Part shown: positions 1 through 10,987 of the stretch, piece after piece
Position numbering within the stretch: position 1 is the first letter of the stretch
Layout: every line of letters begins with the position of its first letter
Source: Garcia nutans
Lineage: Eukaryota; Streptophyta; Magnoliopsida; Malpighiales; Euphorbiaceae
Assembly: GCA_947685225.1 (NCBI GenBank)
Contig: CANTUV010000010.1
Coordinates: 1,612,001 to 1,676,000, forward strand
Length of the DNA: 64,000 bases
Reading direction: 5' to 3'
Position numbers and translations under genes: made by a program
Notes under the pieces: generated by a model
What the model was told of the DNA's origin: nothing
What the model saw: only the letters and a program-made list of their open reading frames with translations
Database searches by the model: none

Positions 1-1271
1 ATATTGATTCCTTTTTTGTTTTATTATTTTGCGGTTAAAATACTTTGCCACCTGCATCATGATCAATTGAGGGCAGTTTTTCATGTATCTCAAAAGATTA
101 GAAGAGCAATAAATCTTTTAGTCTCTCTGTGTTAGAAGATAAAAATTAAGGGGCGTTTATTTTTGAGGAATTTACGCGCAACACGTTTTTTACTAGTCCA
201 ATTTTAAAAATACGGCCCACATCTATTTTTTTTACAAATATACGGAGCCGCCTTTTTTATTCCTTTTTTTTCACGTTAATTTTTATTTTTTTCCTGTTTT
301 TTTTCTTTTTTTTAGTTTTTTTAGTTTTAATATTTTTTATCTTTAAATAATTTTTTATTATTATATTGCCGTTATACATAATATATATATATATAACATA
401 TACATAATACACATAATAAAAACAGCAATATATCTGTAACATATACATAATAATATATTTGTAACATATCTATAATATATACACTACGATTAATTAATAT
501 ATAAAAATTTAAAAATACATATCTATAACATATATACTATAATTAAATAATATATAAAGATTATATAATATATAAAGGCTAAAATATAAAATATACATAA
601 TATATATATGACATATCTGTAACATATACTCAATATATTTGAAACATATAAAATTATATTACAAATGATATTTTTAAATTTTTTTAAAAAAAAATTATAA
701 AATTATATTATTTTCTATTAAAGTTATTATTTTTTATAAAATAATATTAAAAATAAATTTAATTTTTATATTTTTTAAAAAAAATTATAACATATATATA
801 ATATATCTATAACATATCTATAATATATACAAATTATAAAAATATGATAATATATGGTATTTTTGTAATTTTATAAAATTTTTAGATATTTTTTAAAATT
901 TTTTATATTAATAATATTTATAAAAAAATTAATTTTATAGGTAATTTTATAAAATGTCCTTAATTTTTTATTAAAAAAAGTAAATCCGTGATTAATTAAA
1001 ATAAAATAATGACTTATCAGCGTAATATCCGATTATACGAGTCTTAATTGAAAGAAAAAATTAAATTTATGCATTAATTATTAAAAAAAATTATGATAAA
1101 TATAAAAATAGTGGTAAAGTTTAAATATTTTTTTAAGGTATTTTGCCTTTATTTAATAATAAAATAACTTTAAAATAAAATTCCATACCCTTCTTTCTAG
1201 TTAATGTGACAGTATCATTTATTGGTGTAGTGCGGCCAGGATTTACAGTTTCGGTAGGGTTTAAAGATTTA
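1..1271. other. AT-rich spacer, no gene seen
   Basis: Extremely AT-rich sequence. Between about 360 and 860 short motifs of the type ACATAT/ATAATATAT recur irregularly, looking like a decayed low-complexity repeat. No coding exon or RNA gene is recognisable; short ORFs here are lysine-, isoleucine- and tyrosine-rich artefacts of base composition. Confidence 0.6.
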
Positions 1272-1848
1272 GAGGGTGTTTTTTAAAATTAGAGATTTTC
1301 AGCTTATTGTGAATAAGTGATTTTTAGATTATAATCAGATTAAAAATAAGCAGTTAAGCGTTTCTGTAAACTAGTTAATAATCAGTTTATAATCAGTTAA
1401 GTATTTCTGTAAAATCAGCTTATAATCAGTTTTTAATTGCAGAAACTGTCAAAATGACCAAACTGTCTCTGAGTTTATTTATTGTATAAAAATAATTTTT
1501 TAAATGTCAATTTAAAATTTATTTTGCAATAATAATAATAATAATAAAATTTATTTATTTAATAATAATAATATTGATATTATCAATAAATTATACAAAT
1601 AAAAAATTACAATATAAATATTATCAAATTAATTAGAATCTTAAAAATATTTTTAATTAGACAATGAGAGTATATAGGGTGAGTAAATTTAGAATATTAA
1701 AGATTAGGTAGAGATAGTATGGTCTTTTACTTGGTCATATTATAATCTACTATTTAAATTTTTAGAAATACTCAAATAAATAAATTATAATTTAAAAATT
1801 ACTTATAATCAATTTTGACGGGCTTTTAAATTTTGGAGAAACACTCTC
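1272..1848. mobile_element. MITE-like element upstream of the SSB gene
   Basis: The left end (GAGGGTGTTT..., rich in TTAGATTATAATC-type motifs) is imperfectly inverted at the right end (...AAACACTCTC at 1839-1848), and the resemblance continues inward for about 60 bp. The interior is AT-rich, noncoding and carries internal repeats of a CAGTTTATAATCAG-like motif. Size (about 577 bp) and inverted ends suggest a non-autonomous DNA transposon. I could not find a clean target-site duplication, so the superfamily is open. Its right end lies 47 bp before the start codon of the next gene, so it probably forms part of that gene's promoter or 5' leader. Confidence 0.5.
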
Positions 1849-1895
1849 AAGCCCCAAAATTCAAAATCATTAATTTTTTAGCTGTTCGAAAAGAA

Positions 1896-4800
1896 ATGGC
1901 AAATTCAGTGGCTACTCTTTCACGCAGGCTTTCTCGTTCCTTTCTCTGTAACCTCAAAATCTCTCAGCTTTCCATGCCCTTTTGCACAGACAATCTCTCC
2001 TCTCGCGAGGACTCCGACTTGGACGATTCCGCTGCCAACTCGGACGCTAACTTGTTCCCAAGCTCAACCCCGCAATCATCCTCGTCCCCATCAGCAGCAG
2101 CAGAAGTAGCTTCTCAGGGATCGAGCGAGAAGCTAGTGTATCAGCGGCAACTTGAACAGGGACTCGATGTGGGCGTTTACAAGGTGCTAATAAATGAGTA
2201 AACCCTTGTGTTCTTTATTTGCTGCTTTTAGCGTTTTGGGGTCTTTGATTTATGGGTTCTTTTTCCCTTTTCTTTCTTGATTTGGTGTTGTGCAAATCAA
2301 TTACCTTTTGTTTTGTTTTTTTTTTAATTTCTGTGTATGTGAAGTTTTTGGGGAAAAATATATTTGGTTGCCTGCTTGTTTGTAATCAATGTAAATCAGT
2401 AAACAAATGTTCGTCGTGTTTTTCAGAAAATGTGCTAAGATTAATTCCTATAAACGTTATTTTTTTGGTTTTTGATTGGTGGGTTATGTGTTTGAGTTTC
2501 TAGGCAATATTGGTGGGGCAGGTGGGACAGAGTCCATTGCAGAAGAGGTTGAAGAGTGGAAGGGTCGTGACATTATTCTCATTGGGGACAGGTGGAATTC
2601 GCAATAATAGGAAGCCATTTCAGAATGAGTTGCCAAGGGAGTATGCAAATCGGTGTTCTGTTCAGTGGCACCGAGTTTCGGTTTACACAGAAACATTGCG
2701 GAATATTGTTATGAAGAATGTTGTGCCAGGGTAAGATTCTAAGTGTGTTATACTTTATTTTCCTCTGATAGGATATTGGGTTGGATGCATCAACAGAGTT
2801 TTCATCCTGTATGTGAGCATTTGCAAATTACACATTCTGGTATAACATGTTCATTTGAATTGTTAGACATTTCAGCATAAGTCATATCTTGTGATGGATT
2901 ATCAGTTTTCTCTGGAGATATATTTTTGTGCTGGTGTTTTGCATTAATGCAGCCGTTCTTGTGATTCAAATTGGAGTTCTTATCCTATCAGTTCTTTGCT
3001 TGTGATGAATATCTACAGTGAAACGGGTTATCTATTTTTGGTTGGGTGGCCTGCGTGATGGAGTTCATGGGATTGTGGTAATTTGGCACATTGCATTTTC
3101 TGCAGTTTATGTTTCCTCGGGTATGGATTTGCATTATAGTGTAAATTTTGGGTCTTGCATTCATCTTGCTTTATAGCCAAAAAATGATTGGAAGATGCTA
3201 ATTGCCATTCACACACAAATATGTCTATAGCAAGGTCTTTTAGTTGTAAGGACTATTGAGTGGGTGAGATTGAATTTTTCTTGAAATAGATTTTTACCTT
3301 TGGTTTTCATATGCTGTTATTTGTGGAATGATGTTGTTTTCATGCCTAATGGAGCCTGATTTTGTCAGATATGAACAGGTGAATTATGCTTGCCAGGTAC
3401 ACGATAAGAACTTGCAGTATAATCAAGAAGTGTGACCATTACTAGATATACTGGCATTATAACATTCAAGTGTCATTTAGATAGAGATAATGATATGGAC
3501 AGGTGGAAAAAAAAGTGAGAATTGTTATTTTGAGAACTGGGGATCTTTTATATTTTCATATGCATAGGAATTATATGTAGTTTTCTATCAGTTTTTGCTT
3601 GCTTAGGAGAAAAAGTAGATTTCTTGTTAGATAGGATTCATTTTTAATGGTATTATTAGAATTTTCATTTTATTTATGCTTAGAGGTACCATAAAGGTTA
3701 GGGGGTCTAAACACTTTAAAGGTTTAATTTCTAGGATATCCAGTTGCTCGGCGTCTTTTGGATTATGTAATAGAATCTAATCTTTGGTGCATTGCCAGTA
3801 GGACTTTGAGTTGGATGTAAGGAATCTTAATTGGAAATTTAGAATCTCCAAATTTTTCATTGATTTTCTGTAAGCAAGTTTCTGAGGATTTGAATCTGAG
3901 ATTATTGTTTCTTTTAGGTTTTCTAGTTGTTTCGTGTCAAGTAGCTTATATTTGATTTGCTTGTTTGTTGTATTGAATGAAAGGAAAAGATACTAAACAA
4001 TTTTCATGATCCTGAGCATGTTGACATGCTGAAAGCAGCTGAACCCACTGTGATGTATTAGTTTAAATTTAGCTTATCTTAAAATTGATGATATGGGGGA
4101 TAGGCAGATGGATCTGGAATGATTTGAATGATTATCTTCAATTTTGCATCATAGATGCTGTTTCTACCATAGTGTTTATATGGCTGAATATGTTGTGTCT
4201 GTAAACCCATCTTGAACAGTTGGTTGCGACTCTGTGGACCTTTTCTTTTTTCCGTTGCGGCCAGAATATTGCAATTAAGCTATTCCTTTCTTGCACTCTT
4301 TATTGTGCTTAGTCTCATTGGATCATTTGGAACGTTTCAACATTGTCTTTGAAGGCCCCTCTTTTTCCTCTCTGATTTTCTGGTTTTAGACAATTATATG
4401 CTTTATAGTAAAGTTTCAGCTCTCAAGTTTAGATTATTTCTCTGAAGATTGAAGAATTTGCAGGGATGATGTTATGGAGAATGGTGGCTTTTAAGGAACA
4501 TAAAGTTAGGCCTTTATTGCAAATCTCTCAGGATTCATGACGGCTTTTGTTCTAGTCTTTGTTGTTATTGAAGCTTCATGTTTCAGCTACTTGATAGAGA
4601 ATTTGATTTGATGGGATTGTTGTGAATCTGCTTCTAGTTGTCAACCCTGATGGTTTCTCATGAACTTGAGCATTTTCCATCAAAAGTATTCTTTTGTTTT
4701 TTACATGTTCCTGAGAATATATTGTTCCCTTCGGAATTATAGCCATGGCAATTTTAATCTTATTGGTGTTAAATGATGATTTTTGCTTCTGATTTTCTTG

Positions 4801-5256
4801 ACTTTTTTAGTTGTTGACTTATGTTATTGATCGCATCAGTTCTGATTTCATGTTTAAAATTTTTAATTCTTTTGGTTATAGTTCAATCATGTATCTGGAA
4901 GGGAATCTGGAAACTAAGATCTTCCCTGATCCGGTAACTGGTCTTGTTCGACGAATAAGAGAGGTTGCCATTCATGGAGATGGTATGTTCTTTTTCTCCA
5001 TTTAAACTGCTTGATGATGATAAGAAAATTATTTGACGTTTGAATCAAAAATAGGAAATGATTGGTGTCAGCTTCGTTACGAAATTTTGGTTTTCAAGAG
5101 ATTTTTTCAGTTAAATGCTAGTTGGTATTAACTTGTCATTAACGACCGTGTTAACTTGATATTGTGAACTTTCCAGGTCGAGTTGTGTTCTTGGGAAAAG
5201 GCAGTGATGACCAGCAAGCAAGCGCACTGGAACTGAAAGGTGCTGGCTATTACTAG
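1896..5256 (+). CDS. SSB: Organellar single-stranded DNA-binding protein (mtSSB-like), 4 exons
   Basis: Exons 1896-2183, 2504-2730, 4882-4982 and 5177-5256 join in frame to about 231 residues; all introns are GT-AG. The N-terminus is Ser/Arg-rich and poor in acidic residues, like a mitochondrial or plastid targeting peptide, followed by an acidic Ser-rich linker. The OB-fold part begins at DVGVYK and continues across the first junction as AILVGQVGQSPLQ, then WHRVSVYTETL and YLEGNLETKIF, all hallmarks of bacterial-type SSB in plants. It should coat single-stranded DNA during organelle DNA replication and recombination. The ATG at 1896 is chosen because the upstream extension has only a TTG start. 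The C-terminus ends ELKGAGYY. The third intron-exon block is separated by a 2.15-kb intron. The choice of the GTGCTA donor at 2184 over GTAAAC a few bases later is made from homology: only it keeps the frame. No lesion is visible. Confidence 0.85.
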
Positions 5257-5568
5257 AAAATTATTTATTGGAAATTTAAAACAATTTTCCAATTTGTAAG
5301 TATTTTTTCGAATTTGCTTAAGGCTAAAAGGGAGAAAGAATGGATAAAGCCATGCCTTATTGCATGGTCTTGTGATTCAACTAGATTTTAACATGGAATC
5401 ATGAAAATGTTGGAAAAATTAACTTTGGTTTGCAATTAATGTTTATGTTTAATCCCCTGGCTATTTGGACAGGACACAGGACACAAGAATTTTTATGGAA
5501 ATGGTTGATGGGTGATGATCACCATGATAATCTTTATAGTACTAAAAAATATATATCAAATCATCTAT
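5257..5568. other. Spacer downstream of the SSB gene
   Basis: Contains the probable 3' UTR of the SSB gene followed by unique AT-rich sequence. No gene, RNA or repeat is recognised. Confidence 0.5.
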
Positions 5569-6590
5569 CATCTTTTTTTTTTTTTTTATCAGAAAAAGAA
5601 GTGAATATTACTAGTGAGAAACCCCTTGATACAAGTCAAACTATGAGCAAAAAACTCACCCCTATGCAAACAGAAGTAGACCAGTCCGATACATTACCAT
5701 AGAGTTCCTTATCCAGAATTAAAAGATTAACAATCTCAAGCCTAATAAGACAGTAAATTAGCCTAAAGAGATTAAAGGAGCAGACATTGTTTTCAAACCT
5801 TGCTATAACGGTGACATCTGGGTAGCTTATAGCTTATCTCACACCTTGAACAGAGCCATAGATAGTTGACATAGGGAGGCTCAGAGAAAAGAAAGTTACT
5901 AACAAAAGCAACTTTGAGATAGGGAAGCCCTCGCTTACCTTGAAAAGCGATCACCCCATATGAGTATGGGTTGGGGGAAAGCAGCATGAGTTTTGGACAT
6001 CAAAATCAAATTACTACGCAGTAGAGTTTGAACGGTTTCAATCCTTGATCTGTGAGCTTTCAAAAATATATCGGTCAGACGAAAAATTACGGCCATCAGA
6101 ACTCAAAAGCTTGATAAATTGAGGGAGTATATTGGGATTTGCACCAGCTCACCTTAATTGGTCTATGAGCTTTTAACAATCGCTTCTCCCCTCTGCCCTA
6201 TGAAGAACTTGAGAAGTCCTTAAAACGCTAAAATAGCTTGAGTTCAGCCCATCTTCCTTCATCGGAAATGGTTGAGTTGAGAGACCTATCAAGCCGGAGA
6301 AGCACCTTAGATCCAAAGGCAAGAGGAACTTGCCGAGTTAAAGAGAGGGTGGAAAGCCAACAATCCTAATAGAGCAAGACAAGATCTATCATATTTAAGT
6401 CTAAAATTAACAGCAAACATATTATAAACACGAACAGAAAAACCGAGGAGGGTTTAGGGCTGCTAGCGGCCTTCTCTCAGATCTTTGCTAAAAGAAAACC
6501 TCAGTAGTGCAAGTGGAGGAAATCCACAAAGAAAACCCTCAAAACCCTTTTGTAATTATTTAACATCTTAAAGATTATAGCAAGGCAGTT
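5569..6590 (-). mobile_element. Poly(A)-tailed retroposon, about 1 kb, noncoding
   Basis: Read on the minus strand this block ends in TTTTTCTGAT followed by about 15 A (poly-T at 5570-5585 on the plus strand), a 3' end typical of plant L1-type retroposons. The same style of end closes the element at 39.9-40.3 kb. The body has higher GC than its surroundings but only broken ORFs (the longest minus ORF is 64 codons at 5793-5987) and no recognisable protein domain. It may be the 3' region of a LINE or a non-autonomous derivative. The right edge is estimated from the change in composition; no convincing target-site duplication was found. Confidence 0.45.
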
Positions 6591-6764
6591 TTCTATTTAT
6601 TTTAAAGAGTTTAATCATTTAATTGGTAAAAATTAAATTTGTGGATAGGATTAAAAGAATTGATGAAGTTTAAGTTTTATTTTTGTTTAGCCAAAAAAAA
6701 ATTCTCTATTTTAGGCTAAAAGATAGGTATAATGCGGAAGTATGTGAAAGAAAAAATAGATAAA

Positions 6765-7497
6765 TTTTTTTTTGAAACTAAAATTTAGAGATTTTATTAT
6801 TCACTGAAAAACGAGGCAATACAAGAGAGAACAGAATCTTAAAAATAAAGACTAGTAAAAGAAAATGATGCCCTAATCAAGTGTTGAGCGATCATGTTCG
6901 CTTATTTTCGAATCCAAACCAAATAATATCACTTTTTATTTTAATAGAACCTTACTATCACTCAATATTGAGCTAAAAGGGGACCTATCCTCTACAGAAG
7001 AAGGAAAGCGAAGATAGACTTTTTGGGAATCGATTAGAATATAATCCGGGCTATTGAAACTGTGCAAAATTCATTCTAATGCATGTCGTAGAGCCAAAGC
7101 CTCTATTATTCTTAGTTTTGTAATACTTGAAAGAAAGTCTGACCCAGCTGAAATAAATGCCCCTGTCGAAGAACTCAAACAAGTGCCAACATCAGTAAAT
7201 ATGTTGGCCATATTAATTGAGCCATTTACTGAGCATCACCAGCTATAGAATATTGGAAGCAAACCACTAGACATGGTCCCTTCACAGCGTATAATTGAAA
7301 CTGTGATAGTCATCTTCTCTTTAGCACATCTCCATGATAATAGGAATTTCAACGTTTAAAAAATTAGACGATCAGCACTTTCTTTCTTACCCTTTTATAA
7401 GAGAGTATTTTTAGCAGCCTATAACTTTTTAACAGATGGCACAAAACTCAACAAGCTTATCCACATTCAACGATTGAAAAACCACTGAAAAATTTTA
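6765..7497 (-). mobile_element. 5'-truncated LINE remnant with RNase H domain
   Basis: On the minus strand, codons from about 7250 down to 7070 read GSINMANIFTDVGTC, then GAFISAGSDF and EALALRHALE. After a frame change, 7030-6880 reads ESDSQKVYLRF, SPFSSILSDSK and FGLDSKISEHDRSTLD. This order matches the RNase H-like domain at the C-terminus of plant L1-type LINE ORF2. Several stops and frameshifts make it a fossil. An AATAAAA-containing tail ends in poly(A) (poly-T 6765-6773 on the plus strand). A weak candidate target duplication, AAATAGATAAA-like at about 6754 and 7495, would bound the copy. Confidence 0.6.
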
Positions 7498-8990
7498 AAA
7501 ATTGATAAAATTTTTAAAAATCGAATAAAATTAGCATATATGATTATTAGGGTTTTTCTTTTTAACATATAAAATGAAATTTATATTCCAAGCCCATGTT
7601 CAATACAAATTTCTTGAACGATTATGAGAAATGAAAGATTTATTCTGATTTAAAAAATGAAAGATTTAAATGCATGATTTCATTTTGCCGAAATGAAACT
7701 TCTTAACCTTAGGTTTGGATTAAATATCAAGAAAACGACAAACATAAGAATCCAACGACACGAAGCCAGAACTGACGACAGAAGCACATTCTGTCGTCAC
7801 CAGAGGAACTAAAAATAATAATAATAATAAATATAATAATGACAAAGCAACCAGTGATTAATATACATTATTTTAACCTGCAAATCAGTAGTCGAACACG
7901 TGGGTCATTTGCTTTGTCAGCTGATATACCGGTCTCAACATATGCACTATGTAATCGGACGGTCAAAAGCCAATTTATTTAAAACACGTGGCGCTTTCAA
8001 GTGCATTTTTACCATAGTTGACTTCTCTTTACGTCCAGTTGCGTAATATGCTAACAATTACCTCGAAAAAAATAAATTTTTTTTAATATTTTATTGTTTC
8101 TACCAATATAATAATATTTAATTGAGAAAAAAATAGTTTAATTGAAAGTGATTTCTATTGTCATCCGGCGAAAATAGCAGCTAAAGAGAATAAAACTCTT
8201 CTTCAACGTGTGTAAGAAGGAGATAGGGGCTGAGGGACTAGGACTCCACTTCTGCTGCTCTAACTGATAAAAACTTTCCTTAAAAATATATTTTCGGTGG
8301 CCGGCCAGAGAGAGTCGTCAATCCCACCCAATCTTACCTGATTCTGCCCCTATAAATCATGTAAGGGTTGGCATAATTATTTTTTTTGAAAGATTAGTGT
8401 CATAATTAATTAAGATAATGATATTGAAAATTCCACTATATTTTCTTGCTTTTATAATAAAAAAAATTAATATTAGGCCTCGAGCATGCATAAAATATTA
8501 TAAACACTTCTATTGCTATAAAATTGAACCCCATGTGATTTTTCACACATTACATGCTCAAAAAGATATATATAAAATATTTAAAAAGCTGAAATTATAT
8601 ATGATGATTTACAATTATATTATGAAATGCTATTTTAAAAAAAAGATGTTAAGAGGTTTTTTTTTAAAAAAAAAAACTTAAGTGATGCTTCACCATATTG
8701 ATATGTGGGATATGTTTCTCCTTACATGAATAATATATTTAAGAGCCAACTTTTTATATTTAATATATAGTTTAAATTTTTTTAATTTTTTAACATGCGT
8801 AATATATCTATATATATATTGATATATTAAGTGAGTTTTATGCATTTATAAAAATAAGATACATTATTTATATATGTTATACCATGTATATATTATAAGT
8901 TACTCCAAATTGTAAATTATATTAAAAATCTTTTGAGATCCAATCTCACAAGATTATGACATGCAATTTGAAATCAATTAAATGAACATC
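7498..8990. other. Gene-free spacer with G-box pair
   Basis: No coding exon is supported. The segment 7700-8360 is less AT-rich and holds two CACGTG boxes (listed separately) and a TATA-like TATAAAT at 8351-8357. From about 8400 on the sequence is AT-rich low-complexity DNA whose ORFs (for example 8418-8681) have no recognisable features. Confidence 0.5.
7898..7990. promoter_or_regulatory. Two G-box (CACGTG) elements
   Basis: Perfect CACGTG palindromes at 7898-7903 (followed by GG, ABRE-like ACGTGG) and 7985-7990 (again followed by GG). Paired ACGTGG boxes are a known arrangement in ABA- and light-responsive plant promoters. No gene is recognised within about 8 kb downstream, so this may be chance or a promoter remnant. 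Confidence 0.25.
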
Positions 8991-9016
8991 TTACCTCTAA
9001 CATATTTATGTGAAAG

Positions 9017-9079
<63 letters not shown>
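9017..9079. repeat. (AAT)n/(ATT)n microsatellite
   Basis: About six AAT units followed by about fourteen ATT units. It sits exactly at the 3' terminus of the RTE-type LINE and probably originated as that element's tail. Confidence 0.9.
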
Positions 9080-10934
9080 TTGGAAGGGAAACAATAAATT
9101 AGGTATAGAATATATAGTTCAACTTAACAAAGTCTTAATTTCAAATCAATTGGAGTCGATTATATGGATTCTTCTTTTTTACTCAGTACGATTTAGGGTT
9201 ATCTCTTCTGACAAATGCAACACCATAAAATTATTTTATACCACTTTTGACCAAGTCAGTTTAGACTTACCTCTGCCTTTTTTAGCTATATCCACTCTAA
9301 CTTGTTCAATTTTTTTGACCGACACATCGCTAGGTCTTCTTTTTATATGTCAAATCATCTCAATCTATGTTCTCTTATCTTATCTTCAATAGGTGCTACC
9401 CCCACTTTTTCTCTAATGCACTTATTATGGATTCTATTAATCCTAGTGTGACCACACATTTATCTTATTATTCTCATTTTCGCAACATGCATTTTACTCT
9501 TGTGTTGTCTTTTTACTATCTAACACTTACTACTATACGTTATCGCAGGCCATATTGCAGTGCGGTATAACTTTTTTTCAATTTAATTGTCATTTTTCGA
9601 TCACATAGAACCCCTGTAACACCCCTCCACTTCATCCAACAAGCTTTAATTTTATGATTTACATCTTTTTCATAACCCATATCTTCTTGAAGAATAGAGT
9701 CAAGATACTTAAAATGAGTGCTATGAGGCACTGTTTTTCCTTCTAAAATAATTTTTTCTTTTTCTCTATTCTCGTTATTAAATCTACAATGCATATACTC
9801 AGTCTTAGTCTTACTTAGCTTAAAACCTTATATTCCAAAGTGCTTCTCTATAACTCTAACTTTTGACTTATCACTGCTTAAGTCTCATCTATTAAAACAA
9901 TATCATCTGTAAACATTATATACTAAGGAATGTCATCATGTATATGGCTTGTTAGCTCATCCATGACCAAGACGAAAAGATAAGGGCTCAAAACTAAATC
10001 TTAGTGTAACTCAATAGAAATGAGAAAATTTTTAGTATCCCTTTCCACATTACGGACACTGGTGATTGCTCCCTCATACATATCTTTCAAGACTTGTATA
10101 TATTGTATTGATATTTCTCTACACTCTATGACCCACCATAAAACTTATCTAGAGACTCTATCATAAGCATTTTCTAAGTCAATAAAAAGCATATGTAAGT
10201 CATTCTTTATCTCTTTATATTTTTCTACCAAATCTCTTATAAGAAAGATAACTTCCACAATTGATCGATTAGGCATAAAGTCAAACTAATTTGGGAAGAT
10301 AAAAGTATCTAAACACAAACGGCGTTCCATAACTCTCTCCCACAATTTCATAGTGTAGCTCATAAGCTTTATACCTCTATAATTTGAGCAATTTTGAATA
10401 TCTCATTTATTTTTAAAAATATGTATCAAATGACTTTGTCTCTATTTATCAAATATTTTCTTTTTCCTTGAAATCTTATTGAATAAAGATATCAACCATA
10501 TAACTCTTATATTTTCCAAATATTTTTAAACCTCAATAAACATCTTATCTGATCCATAAGTTTTACCAACTTTCATCATCTTTAAAGTTTTCTTAACTTT
10601 CGAAAATCTAATTCGTCTAGTGTATTTCACATTTTTTTCGAGTCTAACGTCTAAACCTTCAATGTTACCAATATGGTCAATATTAAGAAGTTCCTCAAAA
10701 TAACTTATGCATCGTTCCTTAATATTTTCTTCTTGAACCAAAACTTTATTATATTTATCTTTAATGCACTTAACTTGATTTAAACCATGACATTTTTTTT
10801 TAATTTTAACTAATTTATAGATATTTTTTTTATTCATTTGTTCCAAGTTTCTCATAAAAACTTTTTAAAAATTGTATTTTTTGCTTGTCTAACTGCTTTT
10901 TTAGTATATTTTTGGCTTTGCTTGATTAACTGCC

Positions 10935-10935
<1 letters not shown>
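9017..10935 (-). mobile_element. RTE-type LINE, degenerate, with (ATT)n tail
   Basis: Minus-strand pieces in order are: 10855-10526, ending in FSKVKKTLKMMKVGK and YGSDKM, the region before the reverse-transcriptase domain; about 10290-10150, an FGFMPNRS-like and LHMLFIDLENAYDR segment; about 9925, MFTDDIVLI, the reverse-transcriptase catalytic box; and 9794-9540, with FKYLDSILQEDMGYEKDVNHKIKA-like sequence (given only in part here) and WMKWRGVTGVLCDRKM, which is characteristic of plant RTE LINEs. The C-terminal LRWFGHV-like region is at about 9370-9240. Many stops and frame changes make it inactive. The 3' end (left side) finishes in an AAT/ATT repeat, in keeping with the short tandem-repeat tails of RTE elements. 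The 5' end is truncated at the TA/TG microsatellite near 10935. Confidence 0.8.

Positions 10936-10987
<52 letters not shown>
10934..10987. repeat. (TA)n(TG)n compound microsatellite
   Basis: About 14 TA units run directly into about 13 TG units. It lies at the truncated 5' end of the RTE-type LINE, between two copies of a 25-bp sequence. Confidence 0.95.

Noticed and set aside
257..448. 63-codon minus-strand ORF
   Set aside because: Lys-, Ile- and Tyr-rich translation of AT-rich simple sequence; no protein-like pattern.
5530..6610. Target duplication for the 5.57-kb retroposon
   Set aside because: ATCATCTT-like matches at both sides are short and imperfect, within chance expectation in AT-rich DNA.
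8982..9392. 136-codon plus-strand ORF
   Set aside because: Its Leu run is the ATT microsatellite and the rest is antisense to the RTE-type LINE.
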